A stretch of 64,000 nt of DNA from Bacillaceae bacterium JMAK1 (GTDB taxonomy: Bacteria; Bacillota; Bacilli; Bacillales; Marinococcaceae): assembly GCA_012970285.1 (NCBI GenBank), contig JIBW01000005.1, positions 1-64,000 on the forward strand, written 5' to 3'. Of the stretch, positions 16,781-25,610 are shown in pieces; the stretch's first letter is position 1, and every line of letters begins with the position of its first letter. The position numbers were made by a program, and so were the translations under genes. The notes below the pieces were generated by a model. That model saw nothing but the letters and a program-made list of their open reading frames with translations. It was not told the origin of the DNA and did not search any database.

Positions 16781-17743
16781 CTAGCGTAATACATCACTGT
16801 TCGTTTTGTTTAAAAAAGCATCAACTTCTAAACGAGTAGGAAGACCTTCAATATCTCCTGGTGAGCTGACGACAAGTGCACCTACGGCAGCACCTAAATC
16901 AACAGCATCATGTAGCGTTTCACCTTCCAATAGCCCTACGATAACACCTGCAGCAAATCCATCGCCTGCACCGATCGGGTCTACAACTTGATCAACTGAA
17001 TGACTCTTTACGTGACCGGAAATTCCATCTTGTTCTGCATAGTACGAGTGCGAGGCACCGCTTTTGATGACGATGCGTTTCGCACCATCTGAAAATGCCA
17101 GCTTTGCGATCTCTTCTTCCTCGCTTGTACCATACATCCACTCTGCCTCATCTAATCCAGGTAAAAACAAATCGCTTAAACCTGCCAACTCTCGCATTCG
17201 AATTCTTGCACGCTCTACTCCGTATTGTTCCATAATCTTAAAACGTAAGTTAGGATCAAAAGAAACATACAATCCTGACTTCTTCGCATATTGGATAGCC
17301 GTTGTGAGAACGTCGTCACACGACGAACTAATAAGTGGCGTAATACCAGTAATGTGCAATACCTTTGCATCGCTAAACAGTTGTTCTTCTAACTGATCAC
17401 TGTTCATCCGACTCGCAGCAGAACCCGCTCTATAATAATGAACAGAACTTTCATTTGGACGTCGGAACTCTTTTATAAATAGGCCTGTTGGGGCTTCAGT
17501 TGTCGTTTGTACATAACTTGTGTCAACGCCTTCTCCACGAATTGCTTGTAATAAATACTGACCAAGTTCATCGTCACCAACTTGACTCATCCAACGAGAT
17601 GAGTAACCTAATCTCTGAATTCCAATCGCTACATTGGATTCAGCACCTCCATGGCGTTTCGTAAACGTATGTGTATATCGAAGAGGGCCTTGTGATGACG
17701 CTTCAAAAACGACCATCGTCTCTCCAATGGTTATAACATCCAT
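16781..17743 (-). CDS. kdgK: 2-dehydro-3-deoxygluconokinase
   Basis: PfkB-family sugar kinase of 320 aa. The first signature is HGGAESNVAIGIQRLG (about residues 31-46). The second, PIGAGDGFAAGVIVGLL, carries the catalytic Asp. It phosphorylates 2-keto-3-deoxygluconate to KDPG. Pairing with kdgA downstream makes KDG kinase much more likely than fructokinase or ribokinase. The ATG follows TAGGAGGC. 18 nt after tctA in the same operon. Confidence 0.9.
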   Translation of the reverse strand: MDVITIGETMVVFEASSQGPLRYTHTFTKRHGGAESNVAIGIQRLGYSSRWMSQVGDDELGQYLLQAIRGEGVDTSYVQTTTEAPTGLFIKEFRRPNESSVHYYRAGSAASRMNSDQLEEQLFSDAKVLHITGITPLISSSCDDVLTTAIQYAKKSGLYVSFDPNLRFKIMEQYGVERARIRMRELAGLSDLFLPGLDEAEWMYGTSEEEEIAKLAFSDGAKRIVIKSGASHSYYAEQDGISGHVKSHSVDQVVDPIGAGDGFAAGVIVGLLEGETLHDAVDLGAAVGALVVSSPGDIEGLPTRLEVDAFLNKTNSDVLR

Positions 17744-17761
17744 TGTAGCCTCCTAGCCTTT

Positions 17762-19249
17762 TCAATTCTTTCTATCTTTAAAGAACTTCACAAGTAATGG
17801 TGTAAATAAGGACAAAATTGCTAAAGCAATAAGCGTCGCAGCAATTGGTCGCGTAGCAAAGATCATTAAGCTACCTTCTGACATCGTTAATGCACGACGA
17901 AATTCACTTTCCGCCATCGGTCCTAAGATTAATGCTAACACAATTGGTGATGCCGGGAATCCGTGCTTTTTCATGAAATAGCCGATAATTCCAGCACCAA
18001 GGATCACATACACGTCAAACATGTTGTTATTAATCGCAAACGCACCAATCGTTGATAAGACTAGAATGATCGTAATCATTAACGTTTTCGGTACGAGCAA
18101 TACTTTCGTAAATAAACGAATGCCGAGTAAGCCGATAATCACCATGACGATTGCAGCGACAAGCATCCCTGCAAACAAGGTGTACATTAATTCACCACTC
18201 GTTTGGAAAATTTGTGGACCAGGTTGAATCCCTTGGACAACAAATGCTCCGAGCATAACCGCCGCAACTGCATCACCTGGGATTCCAAGTGTAAGTAGTG
18301 GAACCATCGCTCCACCTGTTACCCCTTGATTTCCCGCTTCTGCAGCTGCAATTCCCTTTGGATTCCCTTTGCCAAAGAGTGCCTTATCTTCTTTCTTAGC
18401 AAAACGTTGGGCTTCATTATAAGATACAAACGCAGCAACATCAGCGCCTGCACCTGGAATAATTCCGATAATGGAACCTAAAAATGATGATTTCGTCATC
18501 GTAGGGAATAGCTTAGGCATAAGACGCCAATTCGTTTTGAGCAGTTTTGCGGCAACCTTCATCGGACCGCCTTTATCCTTAAAATAATCCTCTGCCATAA
18601 TAAAAGCCTCTGACACAGCAAAAAGACCAATCATAATCGGGATAAAATTAAACCCTTCAAGTAATACGGGTTGATCGAAAGTATACCTAGGATAACTAGT
18701 CATAGGATCCATGCCGATTGTTGCAATTAATAATCCGACGACCCCAGCAATTAATCCTTTAACGAGCGATGCCCCGGCAATACTTGAAATAATACTCAAA
18801 CCAAACAATGCGAGACCGAACATTTCTGGTGCACTAAAATTAAGCGCGATGTTCGCTAATTGTGGCGAGAGAAAAATGAGCATAAGAACACTAATAATTG
18901 AGCCGAACCCTGAAGCAATGACGGCAATATTCAAAGCCGTTCTTGCTTCACCTTGCTTTGTCATTGCATAACCATCCATCGCTGTGGCAGCAGCGGCTGG
19001 AGTACCTGGTGTATTTAATAATATCGCAGCTATGGAACCACCATAGATTGAACCGAAATAAATTCCAATTAGTAATAATAATCCTGGTATAGCTTCCATA
19101 CCAAACGTAACAGGTAGAAACAGTGCTACCCCCATCGTAGCCGTCAAACCAGGTAGTGAACCGATAATGACACCTAACAAAACGCCTGTTACGAGTAAAA
19201 TTAAAATCATGGGATCTGCTAAACCGAGAAAGCCTTCCCATAGATTCAT
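17762..19249 (-). CDS. tctA: Tripartite tricarboxylate transporter, large permease TctA
   Basis: Membrane protein of 495 aa, about 12 helices, with TctA signatures GSLPGLTATMGVALFLPVTFGM, GIYFGSIYGGSIAAILLNTPGTP and the mirrored GIIPGAGADVAAFVSYNEAQR in the second half. TTT systems use a binding protein (TctC) with TctA and TctB for ion-coupled uptake of carboxylates. The kdgK-kdgA genes in the same operon suggest KDG, hexuronate or an aldonate as substrate rather than citrate. Confidence 0.93.
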   Translation of the reverse strand: MNLWEGFLGLADPMILILLVTGVLLGVIIGSLPGLTATMGVALFLPVTFGMEAIPGLLLLIGIYFGSIYGGSIAAILLNTPGTPAAAATAMDGYAMTKQGEARTALNIAVIASGFGSIISVLMLIFLSPQLANIALNFSAPEMFGLALFGLSIISSIAGASLVKGLIAGVVGLLIATIGMDPMTSYPRYTFDQPVLLEGFNFIPIMIGLFAVSEAFIMAEDYFKDKGGPMKVAAKLLKTNWRLMPKLFPTMTKSSFLGSIIGIIPGAGADVAAFVSYNEAQRFAKKEDKALFGKGNPKGIAAAEAGNQGVTGGAMVPLLTLGIPGDAVAAVMLGAFVVQGIQPGPQIFQTSGELMYTLFAGMLVAAIVMVIIGLLGIRLFTKVLLVPKTLMITIILVLSTIGAFAINNNMFDVYVILGAGIIGYFMKKHGFPASPIVLALILGPMAESEFRRALTMSEGSLMIFATRPIAATLIALAILSLFTPLLVKFFKDRKN

Positions 19250-19261
19250 ACAAAGCCCTCC

Positions 19262-19693
19262 TTAATAAAGCAACCCATGAGGAATAGGAACATGTAGTAA
19301 ATGTTCAAATGAATACGAAACAATTAACGGCAATAGAATAGCTGCGGGTACGATAAAGTACCAACGACGTTCTCCTAGAATAAGCAAGTAACCTGCTGTA
19401 AAAATTACTGTCGACACGACAAACCCAATCGGTTCAACAAGAAAGACGTAAACCCCAAATGCAATCATGATAAAAACAACATTTAGATTTAGTTTCTTAT
19501 CTGTATCCGTTGGTGTTTGGAACGCTAGAATAATAGCAAGTACAAACAACAACCCGCTTAGTACTTGAGGAAAAAAAGCGGGACCTGGTGCTACCCCGCT
19601 CGATGAATTAAAGCTTTGTGCCATGATAAAAGCCGCAGCCGCAAAAACCATTAATAGTAAACTAATGATGTGGTTGGCGTGAAGTCTTTTCAT
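19262..19693 (-). CDS. tctB: Tripartite tricarboxylate transporter, small permease TctB
   Basis: Four-helix membrane protein of 143 aa, typical TctB length, including the conserved-type stretch GPAFFPQVLSGLLFVLAI. Partner of TctA. The frame is open to 19711 as a TTG, but ATG 19693 (MKRLHANH) follows AAGGGGA at 8 nt. It starts close after tctC, and tctA starts 12 nt after its stop. Confidence 0.85.
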   Translation of the reverse strand: MKRLHANHIISLLLMVFAAAAFIMAQSFNSSSGVAPGPAFFPQVLSGLLFVLAIILAFQTPTDTDKKLNLNVVFIMIAFGVYVFLVEPIGFVVSTVIFTAGYLLILGERRWYFIVPAAILLPLIVSYSFEHLLHVPIPHGLLY

Positions 19694-19711
19694 ACAGTTA
19701 GTCCCCTTCAA

Positions 19712-20698
19712 CTAGTTTAAATCTAAGGAAGGAATCAGTTCTCCAAACAATGCATCTTGATCATTCATTAACTCTGTGAAACCAGCTGGATCTTCATAAC
19801 GATAGCCTAATTGTAATGTTTCAATACGCTCGATAAAGTCATCACTTTGTGCTGTTGTAGCTGCAGCGTCCGCCAATACATCCACTACTTCATCTGGCGT
19901 GTCAGCAGGAACAGTAATACCTCTCCACGTACCGATGGATAAATCAATACCTGTTTCTGATAATGTCGGAACGTCTGGTAACGCATCTACGCGCTCATCA
20001 GCCATAACCGCTAATACTCGTAAGTCGCCATTTTCTACTTGGTTAATAACTTCTGCAGGACTAACACTTACCGCGTCAATATGTCCGCCTAATAGGTTGT
20101 TAACCGCAGGTGCTGCTCCGTCAAATGGAACGTGGTTGAACGAACCGTCAATTTCTTGTTCAAGTGCAGAAGCTGCTAAGTGCCAGATTGCACCTGTTCC
20201 TGAGTTTCCAATTTGTAAATTCTCACCAGAGTCTGCTGCGTCAATAAAGTCTTCGATCGTTTCATAATCTGAATCTGCATGAACCGTAATCGCAGCAGAA
20301 TCTTCATTTAGAAGCGCCACTGGTTTAAAGTCTTCTTCATAACTTAATTCTGCAAGTCCACTATGTGGAAGCGTTAGCAATTCAACGGTTACAAGTGTCA
20401 TTGAATGACCATCTGCACTACTGTTTGCACCTGCTTGCATTCCGACAGCACCGCCACCACCTTCACGGTTCGACACGCTAACCGACTCACCAAGTTCTTC
20501 TTGTAAGTTCTCAGCAAATGCACGAGCAACTAAGTCTGTTCCACCGCCTTCAGCGTAAGGAACGATAACTTCTAATGAATTCTCTGGGAAATTCTCTGCA
20601 GCCTCTTCTCCATTCGCTTCAGTTGAACTATCATCTCCACATGCTGCTAATGCCATTAGTGGAACAATCATCCCCATACTTAATAAGTACTTTTTCAT
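19712..20698 (-). CDS. tctC: Tripartite tricarboxylate transporter, solute-binding lipoprotein TctC
   Basis: Bug/TctC-family binding protein of 328 aa, exported as a lipoprotein (lipobox LAAC near residue 20). The family loop VIVPYAEGGGTDLVARAFAENL and VPFDGAAPAVNNLLGGHIDAV, which hold the carboxylate ligand, are present. First gene of the operon, so it should be the most highly expressed. The ligand is not readable; the operon suggests a sugar acid. Confidence 0.92.
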   Translation of the reverse strand: MKKYLLSMGMIVPLMALAACGDDSSTEANGEEAAENFPENSLEVIVPYAEGGGTDLVARAFAENLQEELGESVSVSNREGGGGAVGMQAGANSSADGHSMTLVTVELLTLPHSGLAELSYEEDFKPVALLNEDSAAITVHADSDYETIEDFIDAADSGENLQIGNSGTGAIWHLAASALEQEIDGSFNHVPFDGAAPAVNNLLGGHIDAVSVSPAEVINQVENGDLRVLAVMADERVDALPDVPTLSETGIDLSIGTWRGITVPADTPDEVVDVLADAAATTAQSDDFIERIETLQLGYRYEDPAGFTELMNDQDALFGELIPSLDLN

Positions 20699-20771
20699 TG
20701 CTAATACTCCCCTTTATTTATCACTTTTTTTAACTTTCAAAAACTGAATGTGCTTCTAAACCTACTGCATC

Positions 20772-20788
20772 GTTCCTCATTAAGGAAC
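20772..20788. promoter_or_regulatory. IclR-type operator upstream of tctC
   Basis: GTTCCTCATTAAGGAAC, an inverted repeat, lies 74 bp upstream of the tctC start. It differs at only two positions from GTTCTTCATTATGGAAC in front of the iclR gene. A second overlapping half-palindrome (GAACAATGTTC) follows at once. Shared site implies control by the neighbouring IclR protein. Confidence 0.7.
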
Positions 20789-20814
20789 AATGTTCTTTAT
20801 ATGAGTTATAAAGT

Positions 20815-21570
20815 TTATTGATGACCTAATTTCTTTGAGATCTGACGGCATGAATTCGTTAATAGTTCGATCACGTGCTTAACTTTTTTATCGTCCATAC
20901 GATCAAGCGGCCCTGTGACACTAACCCCATAGTTCACTTCACCTACGTGATTATAGACTGGCGCTGCGACACAACGAATCCCTCGTTCATGTTCCTCATT
21001 ATCAATGCTATATCCTGCACCTTTGATGTGTGTAATTGCGTGTTTTATCTCTGTTTCTGTTGTGACTGTGTAATCTGTATATTTCTGTCGATTGGGTACT
21101 TGTTGAAAATATCGCTCTAACTTTGCCTCGCTAAAGTGTGATAGCAATACTTTCCCAACGCCTGTACAATGCATTGGAGCACGTCTACCCACACGAGAGT
21201 AAATCCGAATGGTGTTCGAATGTTGCTCAACTTTATCCAAATAAACAACTTCATAATCTTGCTGTTCAACAAGATGCACAATTTCATTCGCTTCTCTACT
21301 CAATTCATCTAGAAATGGTCTAGCAATTGAAGTAATTTCCATTTGCTTTAGAACATATTGCTGCATTTCTAAAAATTTCAACCCTAATCGATAATTTCCA
21401 TTTCCCGGTTCTTGCTTTACATATCCGTGTGCTTCTAGACTACTTACAATTCGATGCACGGTGCTTTTTGCAACCCCTAAACGATGGGATAATTCTGTAA
21501 CACCAAGACCGAAATGATGGTCTTTCAATAGGTCTAGTACACGCATAGCACGATCGATTGACTGTAACAT
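20815..21570 (-). CDS. kdgR: IclR-family transcriptional regulator of KDG catabolism
   Basis: IclR regulator of 251 aa: N-terminal winged helix (residues 1-70, with LGVTELSHRLGVAKSTVHRIVSSLE) and a C-terminal GAF-like ligand domain (GRRAPMHCTGVGKVLLSHF, ERGIRCVAAPVYNH). Lies directly upstream of tctCBA-kdgK-kdgA in the same orientation. KdgR in Bacillus is a LacI-type protein, but IclR-type KdgR is known from enterobacteria; the name here is by context. Good ATG after AGGAGGGGGAG. Autoregulation is likely from the operator just upstream. Confidence 0.85.
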   Translation of the reverse strand: MLQSIDRAMRVLDLLKDHHFGLGVTELSHRLGVAKSTVHRIVSSLEAHGYVKQEPGNGNYRLGLKFLEMQQYVLKQMEITSIARPFLDELSREANEIVHLVEQQDYEVVYLDKVEQHSNTIRIYSRVGRRAPMHCTGVGKVLLSHFSEAKLERYFQQVPNRQKYTDYTVTTETEIKHAITHIKGAGYSIDNEEHERGIRCVAAPVYNHVGEVNYGVSVTGPLDRMDDKKVKHVIELLTNSCRQISKKLGHQ

Positions 21571-21583
21571 ATCTCCCCCTCCT

Positions 21584-21600
21584 GTTCTTCATTATGGAAC
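21584..21600. promoter_or_regulatory. IclR-type operator in front of the iclR gene
   Basis: GTTCTTCATTATGGAAC lies between the promoter at 21624-21652 and the ribosome binding site, so binding would block transcription. It is nearly identical to the site in front of tctC at 20772-20788. Confidence 0.7.
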
Positions 21601-21623
21601 GGCGTTTCACTTTTGCTAAGAGC

Positions 21624-21652
21624 ATTATATTCTTATATGTAAGCGGTGTCAA
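21624..21652 (-). promoter_or_regulatory. Sigma-A promoter of the iclR gene
   Basis: On the reverse strand TTGACA (21647-21652), 17 nt spacer, TATAAT (21624-21629): both hexamers are perfect consensus. Confidence 0.85.
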
Positions 21653-21709
21653 CGTATTTTTCATATATTTTCTAAGATACGAAATTACACCAGCTAGATC
21701 GCAAAAAAA

Positions 21710-21744
21710 AGCTACTGAAAGACGTTAAGTGTCTCTCAGTAGCT
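21710..21744 (-). terminator. Terminator of the copper operon
   Basis: Stem AGCTACTGA / TCAGTAGCT just beyond the copZ stop, followed on the transcribed strand by a run of T (21702-21710 reads A on the plus strand). Confidence 0.85.
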
Positions 21745-21750
21745 CAGCTA

Positions 21751-21957
21751 TTACGCTACATCGTAGCCTAGTTCTTCAATGGTTTCTTTCAAATCCGCTT
21801 CTTGAACTTGATTTGAATCGAACGTTATTTGTACCGTTCCATTACTAAGATCAACGTCTACAGTTTCTACTCCAGCTTGTGTTCCTACCCCGCCTTCAAT
21901 CGATGAAACACAGTGACCACATGACATACCTGTAACGTTTAATTGAATCGTTTTCAT
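21751..21957 (-). CDS. copZ: Copper chaperone CopZ
   Basis: Single heavy-metal-associated domain of 68 aa with the Cu(I)-binding GMSCGHC motif (Cys13, Cys16) near the N-terminus. It carries Cu(I) in the cytoplasm and hands it to CopA. Last gene of the copA operon, one base after the glutaredoxin-like gene. The operon also holds CopA and an extracytoplasmic His-rich protein. Confidence 0.93.
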   Translation of the reverse strand: MKTIQLNVTGMSCGHCVSSIEGGVGTQAGVETVDVDLSNGTVQITFDSNQVQEADLKETIEELGYDVA

Positions 21958-21958
21958 G

Positions 21959-22243
21959 TTATTTCCCCTCCTGCATTTGTAAGATCAAGTCGTCAGCATC
22001 CTTTTGGTTTCGCTCATACCCTGTATACACGACTGGTTTTTTAAATTTACCTATTAACCCGCTAGGCTTAAATACGAGACCTGGAACGACTCTTGATCCT
22101 GTAAGTTTTTTTAGTTCGTTTTCTTTTTCTTCGTTTTCACTTAGATCATGCTCAACATAGTGAACACCAGCTTGTTGTAACTTTTCTTTTGTTTTTGCAC
22201 AATCGGAACACATCGGACGTGTGTAAATCGTTAAGTGATACAT
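21959..22243 (-). CDS. Glutaredoxin-like thioredoxin-fold protein
   Basis: Small redox protein of 94 aa with active site MCSDCAK (CxxC, residues 11-14) and a conserved-type ValPro (SRVVPGLVF), as in NrdH/glutaredoxin-like proteins. In a copper operon it may reduce cysteines of metal-binding proteins or buffer Cu(I), which is inference. An earlier in-frame ATG at 22258 is part of the Shine-Dalgarno region; ATG 22243 follows GGAGG at 8 nt. Confidence 0.8.
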   Translation of the reverse strand: MYHLTIYTRPMCSDCAKTKEKLQQAGVHYVEHDLSENEEKENELKKLTGSRVVPGLVFKPSGLIGKFKKPVVYTGYERNQKDADDLILQMQEGK

Positions 22244-22257
22244 GCGACTTCCCTCCA

Positions 22258-23085
22258 TTACTTTATTTCAATCACAAATGGAAAAGCAATCACGCCTGCA
22301 TCTTGGTACTTAAACTCTGCCCAAAGCTTGTACGTTCCTGGTTGATCAAAATGAGCTTCAAATGTCGTTGCATCGTCAGAGGTCGGATGCACGTGAATAA
22401 ATTGTTCAACATCCTCATCAATGACTACGACATGGCCTAGAGCCCCGAGGTATGGTTCAAGATTGTCGTAATCGGTATTAAACGTAAGGGTTGTCGTTTG
22501 TTCGGTCGTTTGTCCATCGATGTCCAAACGTACTTTCTTTCCTTGAATTTCTTTCTCAAGCTCGCGATCCGTTTCTAGACTTGCCTCGTCTGTCACTTCC
22601 TCACCGACTTGAAGTGAAATTGCTTCTGGGGCATAAGCAAAATCTTTCGGAGCAATGTCTACAAAGAGATTGTACGTTCCTGGTTGAAGGGAGTGTTCTA
22701 CTTCATACACCCCTTCTGCAAGGCGTTCAGGATGAAGGTGGTGATACGCTTTTAGGTCATTCGAAACCGCGATGAGGTGCATTTCTTTCTCATGATTCAC
22801 AGCTAGTTCAGGCGGTTCTCCATTTGGATCTTCTAACGTAAACGTAAGCGAATCTTCATTTTGTTCCACATTCACTTCTACTTCTGAATGCGTTGAATGA
22901 TGATTATGATGGTCATGATGATCGTGATTGTCCATGAGTACTTCCTCCTCTTGAGTGGTGGCTTGAACATGATGATCTTCATGATCGCCACCATCTAAAA
23001 TTGAATTACCCGTAATGACTGCGTAACCTACGATTACAAGTGTCAAATAAACAAGTCCGCTAATCACCCACGTACGTATTTTCAT
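22258..23085 (-). CDS. Membrane-anchored His-rich extracytoplasmic protein of the copper operon
   Basis: Protein of 275 aa with one N-terminal membrane anchor (about residues 8-28), then a histidine cluster ([10 protein letters not shown] around residues 55-65) and two beta-sandwich segments, each with the pattern HLHP/HVHP...PGTYxLxxx (YtkA/FixH-like). The two related halves look like an internal duplication. The His run and operon position suggest metal binding outside the membrane, receiving or sequestering copper. It overlaps the copA stop by 4 bp (ATGA-type coupling). I do not recognise a named family member with certainty. Confidence 0.75.
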   Translation of the reverse strand: MKIRTWVISGLVYLTLVIVGYAVITGNSILDGGDHEDHHVQATTQEEEVLMDNHDHHDHHNHHSTHSEVEVNVEQNEDSLTFTLEDPNGEPPELAVNHEKEMHLIAVSNDLKAYHHLHPERLAEGVYEVEHSLQPGTYNLFVDIAPKDFAYAPEAISLQVGEEVTDEASLETDRELEKEIQGKKVRLDIDGQTTEQTTTLTFNTDYDNLEPYLGALGHVVVIDEDVEQFIHVHPTSDDATTFEAHFDQPGTYKLWAEFKYQDAGVIAFPFVIEIK

Positions 23086-25514
23086 GATGACCGTTTCACT
23101 CCTTTAAAAGACATTCGCTGCAATCGCAAGGCGTTCCCAACGACCGATACTGAACTGAATGCCATTGCGGCACCTGCTACCCATGGAGCTAATAAACCTG
23201 CTGCTGCAATTGGGATACCGACTGAGTTATAGAAGAACGCGAAGAATAAGTTTTGCTTAATGTTTCTCATCGTCTTCTTACTAATAACAAAGCTGTCAGC
23301 GACACTATGAAGATCGCCGCGCATTAACGTTACGTCTGATGCTTCAATCGCAATGTCTGTTCCTGTACCAATGGCCATTCCAATATCTGCAACGGCGAGC
23401 GCCGGAGCATCGTTAATGCCGTCACCGACCATCGCGACAAATTTCTCGTTTTGCTGTAACTTCTTAATTTCTTCTGCTTTTTGTTCTGGAACAACTTCAG
23501 CAATCACGTCATTAATCCCGACTTGCTTTCCGATCGCTTCTGCGGTTTTTTGGTTGTCGCCTGTTAACATGAGTACTTCCAAGCCAAGGTCTTGCATCCG
23601 TTTAACAGCTTCGACGGACGTTTCTTTAATCGTATCTGCAACCGCTACAATTCCTACAACTTGCTCATTAATAGCGATTAACATTGCTGTTTTACCAGCT
23701 GATTCGAGGTGTTCCATCTCCTTGTTAAAAGCTTCAAAGTTTAGATTGTATTGACGCATTAACTTTCGCGTGCCGACAAAAATTCGTTCGTCATTCACAA
23801 TTGCTTTTATTCCAGCACCTGGTAATGCTTCAAACTCTTTCGGGTTTTCAAATTCAATCTGACGATCTTCGATACCCGTTACAATTGCTGATGCGAGTGG
23901 ATGTTCTGAGTTCTTCTCTGCTGAAGCCACTTTGCTAAGTGTTTCGTCTTCGTCTAAACCGTCAGCGAGAATGACATCCGTAAGTTCTGGCTCGCCTTTC
24001 GTAATGGTTCCTGTCTTATCAAGCACGACCGTCGTCACTGATCTCGTATTCTCAAGATGCTCGCCACCTTTAAACAGAACGCCCATCTCTGCTGCACGAC
24101 CTGAACCAGCCATAATTGAGGTTGGTGTAGCTAGGCCTAGTGCACATGGACAAGCAATGACTAAAATCGTAATTAGTGGGACGAGTGCTGAACGAACATC
24201 TCCGGGTTCGATAATGAAATACCACGCAAGAAATGACCCAATCGCAATCAATACGACAACCGGTACGAATACCCCAGACACTCGGTCTGCTACTCGCTGA
24301 ATGTCAGCTTTACTTCCTTGCGCATCTTCTACGACTTTAACGATTTGAGCGAGTGCCGTATCTTTTCCAACACGAGTTGCTTCAAACGTTAAACTACCGT
24401 TTTTGTTGACCGTCGAGCCAATAACGTTATCGTCTTTTTTCTTATCAACTGGAATACTTTCACCAGTAATCATCGACTCATCAATTGCAGAAGCGCCTGA
24501 AATGATGACACCGTCAACTGGGATTTTCTCTCCAGGGCGAACGATCACTTTTTCACCAACTTGCACGTCTTCCACAGCAATTTCTACTTCCACGCCATCG
24601 CGTACAACCCGTGCTGTTTTCGCCTGCATGTTAAGCAATTTCTCGATTGCTTTTCCAGTACGCCCTTTTGCACGTACTTCAAAGAGTTTCCCTAAAATCA
24701 CAAGTGTGATAATGACAGCCGCTGCTTCAAAATACAATTCTGGCATGCCTTGCCCGCCACTAACTTGCCACTCGTACCCGAGGAAAATACTATAAAAATA
24801 CGCTGTTGTTGTACCGAGTGCGATAAGCACGTCCATGTTCGCGCTTTTCCCTTTTAACGCTTTGTATGCTCCTACATAAAACTGAGCACCTGCGATAAAT
24901 TGTACGGGTGTTGCTAACGCTAGCTGCACCCAAGGATTCATAAACATCTCTGGCATATAAAGAAACGATGTAAATTCAAAATGGGTAACCATCGTCCACA
25001 ACAACGGAAGGGTTAGAATCGCTGCGAAAATGAACTTCCCTGTTTGATGACGAATCTCTTTTTCTTTCGCATCAACCGTTTCTTCTTTCGTTTGTTGCTC
25101 ATGAAGGGTATAGCCAATCTTTTGGACTGAATCAATAAGCCCTTGTTTATTGATTGTGCCTTCGTTGTACTCAACCGTGACGTTTTCAAGTGCAAAGTTT
25201 ACATTTGCTTTTGAAACACCATCCGTTTTAGAAAGCTTCTTCTCAACACGGTTCGCACAAGCCGCACATGTCATTCCTGATATATCAAACGTAATCGTCT
25301 CATGCTGAACGTGATACCCAAGCTTTTCTATTTTATCTTCAAAAGCCTGGACTTCTATTCGCTCAGGATCATACGTTACACTTGCCTTTTCTACGGCAAA
25401 ATTCACATTGGCCTCATCGACGCCATCCATGTGTTTTAGACCTTTTTCTATTCGGTTGGCACAAGCGGCACATGTCATTCCTTGTATTGGAATTTGCACT
25501 TCTTGTTTCGCCAT
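23082..25514 (-). CDS. copA: Cu(I)-exporting P1B-type ATPase CopA
   Basis: Copper-translocating ATPase of 810 aa. Two N-terminal metal-binding domains with GMTCAAC (Cys15/Cys18 and Cys83/Cys86), then eight helices with the transport site CPC ([13 protein letters not shown]), the phosphorylation loop DKTGTITKG, the SEHPLA motif of P1B pumps and the hinge [16 protein letters not shown]. It exports Cu(I) from the cytoplasm. ATG follows AGGAGGGAC. First gene of the operon copA - His-rich protein - glutaredoxin-like - copZ, behind a CsoR-type promoter. No csoR gene lies in the window. Confidence 0.97.
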   Translation of the reverse strand: MAKQEVQIPIQGMTCAACANRIEKGLKHMDGVDEANVNFAVEKASVTYDPERIEVQAFEDKIEKLGYHVQHETITFDISGMTCAACANRVEKKLSKTDGVSKANVNFALENVTVEYNEGTINKQGLIDSVQKIGYTLHEQQTKEETVDAKEKEIRHQTGKFIFAAILTLPLLWTMVTHFEFTSFLYMPEMFMNPWVQLALATPVQFIAGAQFYVGAYKALKGKSANMDVLIALGTTTAYFYSIFLGYEWQVSGGQGMPELYFEAAAVIITLVILGKLFEVRAKGRTGKAIEKLLNMQAKTARVVRDGVEVEIAVEDVQVGEKVIVRPGEKIPVDGVIISGASAIDESMITGESIPVDKKKDDNVIGSTVNKNGSLTFEATRVGKDTALAQIVKVVEDAQGSKADIQRVADRVSGVFVPVVVLIAIGSFLAWYFIIEPGDVRSALVPLITILVIACPCALGLATPTSIMAGSGRAAEMGVLFKGGEHLENTRSVTTVVLDKTGTITKGEPELTDVILADGLDEDETLSKVASAEKNSEHPLASAIVTGIEDRQIEFENPKEFEALPGAGIKAIVNDERIFVGTRKLMRQYNLNFEAFNKEMEHLESAGKTAMLIAINEQVVGIVAVADTIKETSVEAVKRMQDLGLEVLMLTGDNQKTAEAIGKQVGINDVIAEVVPEQKAEEIKKLQQNEKFVAMVGDGINDAPALAVADIGMAIGTGTDIAIEASDVTLMRGDLHSVADSFVISKKTMRNIKQNLFFAFFYNSVGIPIAAAGLLAPWVAGAAMAFSSVSVVGNALRLQRMSFKGVKRSS

Positions 25515-25577
25515 CGCTGTCCCTCCTAGTCACAACAGTTCACGTAATTTCTAGTCTTTCCTGCTGTTGTTATCTTT

Positions 25578-25607
25578 ATAATACAATACCCCAGTAGGGT
25601 ATGTCAA
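25578..25607 (-). promoter_or_regulatory. copA promoter with CsoR operator in the spacer
   Basis: On the reverse strand TTGACA (25602-25607), 18-nt spacer, TATTAT (25578-25583). The palindrome ATACCCCAGTAGGGTAT (25586-25602) fills the spacer and matches the known CsoR operator type (ATACCC...GGGTAT). Copper should release the repressor. The -35 lies only a few bases from the MATE stop codon. Confidence 0.88.
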
Positions 25608-25610
25608 CGG

